Positions 37,489 through 48,685 of a stretch of DNA of 64,000 bases are shown one piece after another. Position numbers and translations under genes: made by a program. The notes under the pieces were generated by a model that had not been told where the DNA came from, made no database searches, and worked only from the letters and a program-made list of their open reading frames with translations. The stretch's first letter is position 1; each line of letters begins with the position of its first letter. Location: assembly GCF_964275005.1 (NCBI RefSeq), contig NC_092689.1, forward strand, positions 1,123,501-1,187,500, in the 5' to 3' direction. The stretch is from Diadema setosum (taxonomy: Eukaryota; Echinodermata; Echinoidea; Diadematoida; Diadematidae).

Positions 37489-39322
37489 ATGCCATTGCAG
37501 TGTCGTTGATGACAACATCAGACTTATTATAATAAACACTTCTCCGAATCGGTGGTGATGATGACGAAGGTGATGATAATGATATACACGACAATAGTTA
37601 CAGTATAGTCGCATAACTAATTTTGTAATTATGATAACAATCAAAGAGAAGAAAAGGTAAAAGAAGAAAAGAAAGACAATAATAACAATAATGACTGATA
37701 TTTCTGTCCCGATCAGAAAGATCGAATTGTATAGAGAACGTGAACGGAACAAAATGGTTCCTTATAATCAATTCTTCGACGTAAATAATGATTATGTATA
37801 ACTGCGGCATCATCACAACGTTTCATATTATGATAAAAAACAAAAACAAAACAAAACAATCACGCCATTGCCTTTGATGTGGACACACTAAACACACTGT
37901 TACTTGGTACAATACACACACAACATTATCACAAACATACTAGTACACCACCAATACGCACACACACACACAGTGCATACGACATACACAAAGCGGTGTT
38001 CACGATGAAAACGCCGGCCGGCGGGCGTGGGCGTCTCTTCACCGCAGAGAACATGCATTGTGTGCCCTTTAGTACCATTACATTCCTATTATTCACCGTC
38101 TTCCCCTTTTTAACTCAGGGTTCGTTGCGTCGAGTGCTGTCCGACATTTTTGAGCTAAAAGCGGATAAATATGACGTCACACACACGTCATCCAGTGCTT
38201 TAGCGTGCATGCATTGATTACAATCAGTGATGGTCTTTGCCCACGCGTCTTTTTTTTTTCCTTGCTTCCAAATAATAAATTCGCAATCAGTTTGACATTC
38301 ATTTCGACTTCGCAATTACTGCATTGATCCCCGCAGATGAATGATATGAAATTAAATTGTTAAAACAGCATGATTTTGCCTGCAAAACACGAATAAAGGC
38401 TACAATATGCGTTTTTCCAACAAATCACGTATAATAACGCTTATCATAGCCTAATGATATAATGGGTGTCATAATCACCAACGGGTATCCATATTTGAAT
38501 TACTCACGGGGACCATACATTCAGAGATTTCGTAATTCGCTTTAAAAGGAAAACCAAATGTTATTCATGGAACATAATAAAATCAACCTCGTGAGCTCGC
38601 AACACGTCTCATTTAGATGTCTTTGCTTGAATATGTTGTGAATTATTCTGATTCCAAAATATCACAATAGTCAACGAATCAAACACAGTAGATCTTGATC
38701 AGGTATCATTGACTAAATCACTAATTTACACAGAATAGTTTTATGTATAAAATCAATAGGAAAATAAGGAGGCTATGATACCGGCACATTATTTATTTCA
38801 TTCACTAAGCCAAGTAAATGTGACCAATAACTGCAGTTACTGCAATAAAACTGTTGCTGTTTTATGTAAATGTATAGTCTTGAAAGTAGACAATAAAAAG
38901 TTCATGGAACAACGATTTGACAATAGATAATAGTAAATACATGATTATGTAGAAGGCAGGTGGTTAAAATATTATTTATGTTATGAATAATCCTGTAGCA
39001 AAAATAATAAGGTCTTTAAAAATAGATTACTTTTATTTACAAAATATAAGTCAATGAAAAGATGACATGATAACCTCGCATTATACACACACACGAGTAT
39101 GACAGAATATGCATATAGTATATGCAAGTGTGACTGCGGCTACGGAGTGCTCTGCGGCGAAAACATACTGTTAAACTTTCCAGTTGTCTGGCATTATTAG
39201 CTTTTCTTGCTATTCATACAGTTTACAAGAAAACAGAAATCATTTTCCCTGTATATTGTATATGGAGTTCACTTATACCCTTGCAACATGATTATATAAC
39301 CAAGGAAGTATAAAAGCACGTT

Positions 39323-39356
39323 AAAGGGATCGTACAGTTTTGGTTGAGACCTAACT
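39323..39356. repeat. Solo end of the TTAAAGGG foldback family
   Basis: TTAAAGGGATCGTACAGTTTTGGTTGAGACC is the reverse complement of the right end of the element at 47401-47790; the partner arm is missing. Confidence 0.7.
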
Positions 39357-40607
39357 TCAGGTTTACCACAGCATGCACTATTATCAAGCACCTGCATGGT
39401 TTTCAGTGGATATCAGGTGCGTGGGTATTTATCGTTATATAACAAAGACCAATGTACTTTTTACTGGAAGTCACGGTGGATTATTATGTCGACTTGCTTT
39501 GGCGTTAGATTTCAAACTATCCTGATTCCTGGTATGTAAGGAACTAACCGAGAGTATGGTGTCATTTTACGTCGGGCTATTAAATGAGTTTCGTCTGCAT
39601 TATCTGGACTTTATCCAAAAGTTATACGCGTATCAAAATACCCGTTAATTAATATACTAGTATAGTGGCTAACCGAAGTCCGGCTTGCTCATTGCTCAGT
39701 ATGTACTAGTAGTTTCTTCCCCTTATTCAGGAGGGAAGCTGCCCTTGTATAGATATGTCAAGTGACTGCAGGCAGATTCATCGAAAGGATAGTTGTTTTT
39801 TTTCAACAAAAACGGATCATAGGCCCCATCTCCGGCAAACGATTTATTAGGTAGACTATTTACTGTAATACAGCATATACAGCAGTCACTGATGGAAACA
39901 AAATAATGCGCGGCGGCGTCGTGTACAAGGTACTAGTATGGCTCAACCATTTTGAGACGTCCACGTGGTCGTGTTGCCCAAACCGCATGTGCGTTTTATG
40001 ATTAGCGCGTGGTTTTGGGCATAGGCCATGAAGCTAGGTGTGAGAGACACATAGTTCCATCTTTACAAAGATATTACTGATTATTCAAGAGAGATGTACA
40101 TGAATATCCCCTCCCACACAGACTATACATTATCAGTACACAGTGTAGACACTATAGCCATTCACAGCGTTTATTTTCTTACTTTTTTGAGTGAATTAAT
40201 AAAATAAAAAAATCACTAAAAGTCTGTACCATAACATCGTTGAACTTAAATTCTACATCATTATGCAAAAGCTTCCTCGTGTTAGAGTGGAATACTCTCC
40301 TCCAATACCCTCCCCTTGCTTGGTCACTCGTTTCCACGCTTGCCTGTAGGCCCTATCACAAAATATTAAACATGATTAGTAAATGGCATATATTCTTGCA
40401 ACTCTCCCAGAAAGACAACCCCCCCCCCCCAAAAAAAAAAAAAAGAAAAAAAGAAAAAAGAAAGAAATGCACTGACACGGAAAGCACCATTCAAAACCAT
40501 CATTAATAGCATAGGCCCTACTTAAAAGTACCTATCACAAAAATTAATATATTAATCAAGCGAGTCAGAATTCGTCGTTATGAATCACTATGGATTTTCC
40601 CTCTTAC

Positions 40608-40658
40608 CGTTTTCATCTGTTGATCGAGACGCTGGAATATGCATTTTAGCCGCTTCAT
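40608..40658 (-). CDS. Candidate short first coding exon (17 codons)
   Basis: The ATG at 40658 gives MKRLKCIFQRLDQQMKT and runs directly into a GTAAGAG donor, phase 0. Upstream (40660-41150) the minus strand is relatively CpG-rich and could be a 5' UTR and promoter. The peptide is basic, with no recognisable domain, and no partner exon was found, so it may be chance. Confidence 0.25.
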
Positions 40659-41180
40659 CTCTGCTCTTTCAGTCGGATTCGGAGAACGATAAAAATTCCG
40701 GCAAGGTGCGATCTCCGAAGAGAAAGAATGTGAGGACGGTTTGTTTTGACGAGCAGGTTTCACCCGATGAGAGTTGTATATGTTTTATTTATTGTATTCA
40801 TCGATCCACGTCTTTGTCACGTGGTCAGATTTCTCCGCACAGGAGCAAATCCTTCAACGTCAGCAATTAGGGATAAGTGCGGGTACTCGGGAACCTCTCA
40901 TGACTCGTTAATGGCGGTGAAGATGCAGCGGCTTTGCTTCTACATCTTCTATGGACGAGTCAAATTAGCCGTTCTAAAATGGACCGAAGTGGAGAAGGCA
41001 GTGATAATCAGCATGACGTGCATCCCACTCCACCCTTCCATCATTCTCCCCGGGCGACTCGGCGCGTTTTTACTTTCACTGCCACTCACCATTTCCCATC
41101 TCAATCACGGTTGACTTTATGTTGCGGAGCGCGCTTAGGGTAAACAGGTTGAAAGATGTGGAGGAATGATTTTTCAAAGA

Positions 41181-41571
41181 TTAAAGGGACTGTACAGTAC
41201 TGGTTGAGGTGGGGATTCATGTTTTGAACATTCCCAAGTGAGATAATGAAAAACCTATCATGAAATATGAAAGAGCATGTAATTTTAAGAAGGATTCAAC
41301 GTTTATTTGATGAAAATTGGTTTCCAAATGGCTGAGATATCCAAAAAAGTGCTAACAATAAAAGGCGACATGCCACAACTTTATTAGGATCTCTTTGTTT
41401 CACCTTGTTTTTGGATATCTCAGCCATTTCAAAACCAATTTTCATCGAATAAACTTTTGATACCCCTTAGAACTGCATGCTCTTTGACATCTCATAGAGT
41501 GGTTTCTGAATATCTCGCAAAACGTTAAAAGCTAAATCCTCACCTCGACCAGAACTGTACACACCCTTTAA
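41181..41571. mobile_element. TTAAAGGG foldback MITE, 391 bp
   Basis: Starts TTAAAGGGACTGTACAGTAC and ends AACTGTACACACCCTTTAA. The arms pair along most of their length (GGATATCTCAGCCATTT against AAATGGCTGAGATATCC). Same family as 47401-47790. Confidence 0.85.
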
Positions 41572-42648
41572 CCCCGATGACCGGAGGAATCGGGACAAGG
41601 TTTGGAGTGACACTAGTCACGGAAGGCAAAGATCGTGACGTACTAACAGTTAATCAGAAGGACGTCAAAGGAAACATTTCTAAATAAAGGAAATTTAGGG
41701 TCAAAATGAATACAGTAGTATTCAGAAGAACAGCGAGGGAGATGTGTTTGTCTTGAATGCAAACAAAGTGAGAGCAAAGATGGGTAAATGTTAACGAGAT
41801 TGATTTCATCTCACATTAATGTGACTTCAAATAAAATATTATGGCAAACTGGAACAAGGAAACTGATGATACAGGCAAATAATGCTAATAACACATCATA
41901 AGAGCGGTTTTTATATGGCGTTTTTCCAACCACTGGGAGCATTACACGCACATACAGTCTTATCACAATCACCATGGAGAGGGAGCATAATACCAGCATT
42001 ATTACATACGGAGTACTTTTATGCATTAGTAATTACGCAAGGATGTGCAAATTGTGGCGTGATATGAAGGCCTGTGACAATATTAAACTTTATGGTTATA
42101 CGGAAATACTGTAACTCGAATTGTACTTCTTTTTTCTGTATTCAAACTGAGAGAGAGAGAGAGAGGGAAAGAGAGAGAAAGAGAAAAAAAAAATCTTACT
42201 TCCAAACAAAGCAAGTGGTATGGTCAGGATGTTATTATGTTTTCCAACTAGACTGTAGGCCTGTACAAGGTGACTAAAAAAACAGAACAAAAAAGAGCAA
42301 AGACAAAAACAAATATAAAATAAAGAGGAAAAAAATACCATCGTCTTTTTCAATAACCTCTTCCAATGAATAAATTCTCATTCATGGGCAAGGTATGCAA
42401 AGAGAATACATTTTACATGGTAGGGCACATTTTTATTTGTTACGGGAATCATTTATTGTTTTGTCCGGGGAGAGGCTACTAATACTAACAGGGCTAACAA
42501 GTCTAAAAGCTGAAAAGTAATATCTGGTCAAAATTCCACAATGTTCACAAAATCACAGAGAAGTCACATGGATGACAGTCATTCAATCCTTTGTGCATCA
42601 GTCTGTCTTATATGGTGACATGAAAATGAATGCATTGGAGTCAGGCAT

Positions 42649-42692
<44 letters not shown>

Positions 42693-44660
42693 CATAGAGC
42701 ATAGAGTATAATAAAGTATAGAATGATTCATGTGTACTTATTGACAGGAGATACTATGTTTTGTATTCATTTTGTTAATCAAAAACATTAAAGCAGAATG
42801 TACAGCAATGAATGAAATCAAAATACCGCCAAAAAAAAAAAAATGGAGGGAAAACAAAATGTTACGAATACATCCTTGTTTTGGTCATGAAGCTGCAAAC
42901 ATATAGCTCCATGTTTCGGTTAAGAGAAAGCCTGTCTGAAAGTCTATATGTTCATTTTAACTCTGTGATGGCCCGAATTCAAAAAGAAGGTACAATTGAA
43001 ACCATGGTTTAATGCATTGATAATTTGTATGGAGCGCCAAGTGTCGCATGGCCTATTTAACGAAATGATCATTTGCAAAAATGGGCTTTCAGCAGGAGAT
43101 CTCCTGTAGAAAGCGGGAGAGTTGGAGTCTCTGTTTTTGTTTCTCTTTTAAGAGCTCTGAGGTGAATTACCATATCAAAGATTTCATACATGATGTTGGG
43201 AGACGTCATTTTTCAACCATGCAAAATTTTGTGACATTTGCATAAGGGATACGAGCATACAACCTTAAAGAACTATTTCGAGAAGCAAGATGCATAAGGA
43301 AAGGTGCAAATGAAATATAAATCATGCCAAATCATCAATTTAGTTCTATAATTTCACTCCTACGAGTGTACCAATATTTCTAATAGGAACTTACTAGACT
43401 AATTGGCATTCATCCCCATTCACATGATCACATTTTTGTCATCATCATAATCACATTCACCAACCAATTTACAATAATCATCATCACCCTGTCACTCTGT
43501 CAAAGGGTAGAGCTTGCACACTAATTACTGGATCAAAGCACCTTTAAAGAGAAACAGAGAATCAAGACGAGAAGACTGATGGTCTGTGCTTCAACATGGT
43601 GTCTCCTTTATTGTCTTGCCATAGCAAAAAGTTCCCCGCCCAGGACTCTGAACACTAAAATGTTCTGCTTTTGCAGTAGAGGTGAATATCATTTGAATTC
43701 TCATGGTTCACTGATGACACTTAAAGATTACTCTCATTAATCTAATTTCACACCAAAGTTATATGACCTTTGACCTTGACATCTGACTGTTCACCTTATC
43801 ATTTCCTTCCAAGTATTGTCTACATATTTTTATCTCTCCTGCTACATTAAATCACAAGGGTACACTGCTAAAATGTCATCGTAAGCCATAGTTAGGCATT
43901 CTTAAGGCTGCCTTTGAGGCCTGAAATCCAGCAAAGCGAATCTGCAACTCATGCAGCGTACCTGGACCTAGTGTCATAAGAATCCATCAAAGTTTTTTAT
44001 TTTTTTATTTTTTTTATTTATTTATTTATTTTTTATTTATTATTATTATTTTTTTTTTGGGGGGGGGGGGAGAGGATAATTGTGATACTCAGATATGGGC
44101 AAACAGAATGGAAAAGGGGAATCTGCATCACATATATAATGTCCTGCGTTTGATTTGGGGGCAGAGGCATAAATAACATGACAGACTGACACAAAAGGAT
44201 GCCCACATATTTGTCAAGGGGTAGTACCTCCTTCACAGTTCATGTGTCTGTGACACAAGCCCCCTGTGTGTTTTGAAGCTCTTTTCATTTCACAAACACT
44301 GGCGTATTCAGCAATCTTTGCACTTAATAAAAAAAGGGCATATTTTGGCTGGATGAGTCCATAGTTTCTGGATGATAAATGGTCCTTAACCCATGGCTAA
44401 CCTTACAGGGCTTTCTTTGCTCACTGGTACAGGTGTCTAGAAACTAATTGTCAATGAATAGAAATTACTTTATTCCTATTGGGTTACCATGACCTTCCAG
44501 TTGGCACATTGCCACAGCTGAGTGGTCTTACGAACTTACACCTGTACCAGATAATTCACGGTTGAATGGATTACTGAAGGCTGACGAAAAAAGCTTGGCA
44601 TGTTAATGTCAAGTGCTTCACACACAAAGAGTTAACATGTTTGACATGTTTTAACAGTTC
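41572..44660. other. No gene seen
   Basis: AT-rich, with a GA-rich tract (42147-42190), a T/A-rich segment ending in poly-G (43995-44070) and no recognised exon. Confidence 0.35.
42652..42689. repeat. (GT)n microsatellite
   Basis: Nearly 20 perfect TG units. Confidence 0.95.
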
Positions 44661-44664
44661 ACCT

Positions 44665-44833
44665 GGGGGGCATTTCATGAAGGAACTTGTTGGATAAAAT
44701 ATTTGACAAGTCAATTATATCCGACAAGTTCAGATAAATTCTTTAGACTGATTGCCTGATTTCTCTGAGCTTGTCGGATATAATTGACTTGTCGGACATT
44801 TTATCTGACAAGTTCCTTCATGAAATGCCCCCC
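44665..44833. mobile_element. Foldback MITE, GGGGGGCATTTCATGAAGGAA family
   Basis: The first ~67 bases and the last ~67 bases are inverted copies with few mismatches (ACTTGTTGGATAAAAT against ATTTTATCTGACAAGT; TCAATTATATCCGACAAG against CTTGTCGGATATAATTGA). Size 169 bp. It resembles the 11750 element in its ends (GGGG...TTTCAT). Confidence 0.85.
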
Positions 44834-45511
44834 TGATACGGAAGACAGCATACTGCTGTAGACTACATTCACAAAGAGAAATTAAGTGGCAGTGTTTTGA
44901 ATCATATTCATGTGATCATCATCTGAAATGTGGAGACACTGTATGTGACTTTCTGGTGATAAGAGCTGTAATCAAGTGCAAGACAAAGATCCTCAAAAGG
45001 ATGATAATTAGCAAATACTTTGTATCAATATCAGTTATCGATCTATCAATAACAGATATTTTTTTTTTCCGGGTATTTGATCTTGTTATGGTCTGCACTA
45101 TCTGGTGCCTCCCCAAACCATTGAGAGTCATATATAAACTCACTATCAAAGAAGAAAATGCATAAAGTGTACATAATGAGGCATATACAACAATACCATA
45201 ATCATAAACGAAAGGAATGTATGCATGTACGTTGCACTTCATAATGATTTCGTGAAATTCGTGAAAACGAAAGACCTCATGAAATACATGGCATATGCAG
45301 TACTTCACACATATATGCAAAAGTATATAAATTACTACTCCAAAACGATTCTACGCAATGTATATGTTTTCCATGAAATGGACAAGTTTTAGAAATGAAA
45401 AGTGCATGGGAGATTTGGCTACTTACTAATCCTTACGGCATACACATTGGACCCCAGGTAGCAGGGACAGTCATCAGAGATCTTATCATTTTAACAACTA
45501 ACCATCCACAG

Positions 45512-45697
45512 GGTTCGAAATTGGCGATGGTCCGCTGGCCATAGGCTACCCAAAATCACGTCGGACTAGCTAAAAATCATAAAATTCTGAAGTTACTAGT
45601 CCGTCTGGCTAGCCAAAATATTGCTTCAGTGTTAAAATTGATTCTAAGTAGTCCGCCTGGCTAGTTAAAAAAAAAAGTTAAGTGCGACCCTTGCATC
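45512..45697 (+). repeat. 180-bp interspersed repeat, copy 2
   Basis: Matches 31278-31463 with only a handful of differences, in the same orientation. Confidence 0.9.
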
Positions 45698-45929
45698 CAC
45701 ACTGCTATCTTGACTGCCCCTGAGCTGCAGGAGCAATTGGGGCTTGGGGCAAGCCCTACCACTGGAAACCAGAGTTTGCACAACATCTATGGCCGCAGGT
45801 CGCTCTCCCCTCCAAATTTTGTCCCCGGACCAACTTGCCTCATGGGGGCGGGGGACAAGTCCCAGTGAGTGTCCACGGTGGTTTTGGGGGGATGAATGTG
45901 AACATGGGGTGTGACTGTCCCTGATGGAT

Positions 45930-46193
45930 TCAGACCTCAAGAATCACTTCTCCTCCTCCGCCATGATTCATAGGAGTCACTGGCACATTTTCTGCTGGGC
46001 CATTTTCAGCCGACCTCATCCCCTCCCTGGCTAGTAGCATTGGTGAGCTGTGAGAAGCTGCCAGTTTCCTCCCCAGTGAGGATGTCTAGGACCTTAATGG
46101 TTGCACCCAGCTGGTATGTAATGATGCAGTCAGCCTGGGAGAATCCATCGCCTTGTGTGGTCAACTGAAAGACATTGTTTTGAGGATCCACCC
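45930..46193 (-). CDS. Candidate 3' terminal exon of an unidentified gene (frame break)
   Basis: On the minus strand a TTTCTGCAAAG acceptor at 46194 is followed by codons reading VDPQNNVFQLTTQGDGF, then YQLGATIKVLDILTGEETG, ending in TGA at 46008-46006. Overlapping in the next frame, the sequence continues as a second protein-like run, ENGPAENVPVTPMNHGGGG, to a TGA at 45932-45930. A shift near the AGGGAGGGG run (about 46010-46025) would join the two, so this may be one exon with an indel (sequence error or pseudogene), or only one frame may be real. GC content is higher than nearby. I do not recognise the family. Confidence 0.35.
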
Positions 46194-46354
46194 CTTTGCA
46201 GAAAGAACCAAAATACAAACAATGGAAATATATTCAGGCTGGTGAGATTTACATGATTTTCCAGTTGAATGATAAAGAGAAAAGATTGATGCATTCTAGG
46301 AAGATGGAATTTTTAGTGAGCTGAAGACGACTATAGCAAAACTTTCAGTTTCTA

Positions 46355-46540
46355 CAGTGGACTCCCATTATATGAAGTCCTCGGTACCGACAGTTTTCTT
46401 TCATGATATCAAAATTTCGTAATAACCAAATGAATAAACAATAAAAAATACAAAGAACCAGTAATGTTGTGGCCTGAATTCTTACTTTGTTGTAACCGGA
46501 ATTTCATTATAACTGTGTTTGTTATAACGGGAGTGCACTG
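46355..46540. mobile_element. Pogo/Tc-like MITE with TA target duplication
   Basis: Starts CAGTGGACTCCCATTATA and ends TTATAACGGGAGTGCACTG, flanked on both sides by TA (46353-46354, 46541-46542). CAGTGGACTCCC-type ends with TA duplication are typical of pogo-group DNA transposons. At 186 bp there is no transposase. Confidence 0.7.
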
Positions 46541-47400
46541 TATTTCCTTGAAGCACAATTTGGGGATTGCAAATCTCTGTATGGCAATGATAGGTGGGGG
46601 CAGTATACAAATTTGGTTGTCATAGCAAGTTTCAGCCCTCAAATTACATCCCTCTGTGACAAAGAGTATATATCCCTATTTTAATCAATGTCTTGGAGGG
46701 TTTCATAAGCACATGTGTGTGCCTCATGAGCAGAAAGTGAAAAAAACAAACAAAAACAATGTCAGATGGAAAAGCCCTGTAAATAAAAGTGTGGAATGCA
46801 TTACAACGTGTACTTTACTTGATATTAGGTTTTCAAAACTTTACCACTGGAAAAGGATAATACCAGAATCAGAAGACCAAGAATGCTGGAACACATGTTT
46901 TCGAGTTTCCTGGAAAATTGACCTGTGTATTTAAACTTTTACTGGGTTTTCTGTTGCAAAGTCATAAATAGAACTTGCTTCACCTTGTTATTATCAAAAA
47001 CTTCCTGTCCAACCACAATGTGTCCATGAAAGTCCAATATCCCCTTTGTGCACCTTCACAAAAACTGTAATGGCAATAGCTTGCCAGGATGACACTTTAC
47101 AAAGTTTGACAGATGCTCCTGATTTGCTTTTTGTTTTGACACAAGTTATGCCTACTTAAAGCCATGATTAAAGTTTTTGTCACGCAAATCTCTATAATAA
47201 GTGACTAAAATATCTTCTGAAAAAGCTCAAAGTATTGTCTTATATCACTGTGTGGACTGGCAAATGTCGATATAATGACAACACACTGCTTATGAAGTGT
47301 GTGATTACAAGTGCAATGTTATACCCTTTATTTGTATATTATGTAGGAATATATCCATCTTTTTATCATTCATGAAAAAGATAGAAAATGCTTGAATGTC

Positions 47401-47790
47401 TTAAAGGGATAGTACAGTATTGGCAGAGATGAGAATTGGGCTTTTAACTTTTTGCGAGATACCAAGAAAACACTTATGATATAGTACAGAGCATACCATT
47501 TTAAGAGGAATTCAAAGTTTATTTGATGAAAATCGGGTTTGGAATGAGTGAAACATCCAAAAACAAAGTAAAACAAAGCGATCGTAATAAAGTGTGGGTC
47601 CCACACTTTATTAGAATCACTCTTTTTTGGATATCTCAGCTATTTCAAAACCAATTTTCAGCAAATAAACGTTGAATTCCTCATAGAATTACATGCTCTT
47701 TCATATTTCATAAGAGGTTTCTCATTATTTCACCAAAAAATGTTAGAAACCTGAAATTTGGTCTCAACCAAAACTGTACGATCCCTTTAA
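47401..47790. mobile_element. TTAAAGGG foldback MITE, 390 bp
   Basis: Ends TTAAAGGGATAGTACAGTAT and AACTGTACGATCCCTTTAA are inverted, and the arms pair along ~150 bp. The centre contains the short palindrome GTGTGGGTCCCACAC. Confidence 0.85.
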
Positions 47791-47903
47791 CGATTACCCC
47801 GACACTGTACAGACATGCTAACCTGGAAACATTGAACTGCACATCACTTGAAAATGAGACCATTCTGAAGCAAATATTTTTCACACAACAATAGATATAT
47901 AAT

Positions 47904-48685
47904 GTACTGTATACGCTATATATTTCGCGTGGGTTTTATTTTCGCAAATTTTGCGAGTCGGGAGCTATTCGCGAAATTGACAATACGCGAAAATATTTCC
48001 TTCCAAAATGAATCCCTTGCCTTGATGATACGAACATTTCAGTACTAGTATACCATGTCACGGCTTACCGAACAGACCATACTGGCTAAGCTTGTTTACG
48101 TACATATAGCACGTCCACGTCTAACTACTAGTATACACAGCCCAGTCGCTGTAAGTAGCATTCGCACAGCACAGTAGACGGCGCAATACTATTTCTGTGA
48201 GAAATTCCACTTTCTTTTGTTTTGTTTTGTTTTTTCATTGCGCCACAACGTTACAAATGCGCGGCGTGTCACCCTTGATTAGATGTACTACTACTAGCTC
48301 TTGCGTTTGCATGCCACTCCATCTTTACAAGTACTGTATGTCAACATTAGGGGCCGGGGCTTCATATGCTCCGGCTGGTTGCCGCTGAATTTACTCGTAC
48401 CCCTCGTACCACTCATCAGAAATCTAGCGTGATGGACTTCACCACTTCAAAAATGTTGAATTCTAACTTACTAGTTCGCAGAGTTTGGTAAGTTCTTTTC
48501 ATGCAGTGTATAACTAGTATCATTCTTTAATATTTGCTAGTAGTAGTAAGTTGAAAATTCACACCTTCTTTGCCACTTCATATTTTCTCTGGTCCCCCAA
48601 TCGCGAATTTAACCACTCGCGAAAATGTGTGACAGCGGCAATTCGCCAAAATTTATGTACGCGAAAATTATAGCGTATACAGTAC
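47904..48685. mobile_element. DNA element with 17-bp perfect TIR (GTACTGTATACGCTATA)
   Basis: The terminal 17 bases at 47904-47920 and 48669-48685 are perfect inverted copies. Sub-terminal TTTCGCG and CGCGAAAAT words are also inverted. About 780 bp, no transposase frame. The interior includes CpG-rich unique sequence. Related to 28250-28515. Confidence 0.85.

Larger units (their letters stand above)
34968..40600. other. Gene-poor stretch with microsatellites and weak first-exon candidates
   Basis: Holds a (TTA)n tract (35328-35402), a (GT)n tract (36205-36250) and a poly-G/C segment (37383-37417) inside a GGATCC-ended foldback. There are also two weak plus-strand start candidates: 35694 (MASASLYKGSKF, then GTAAAT) and 38006 (MKTPAGG followed by a signal-peptide-like hydrophobic run). 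Neither is supported by a second exon. The rest is AT-rich with nothing recognised. Confidence 0.4.
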
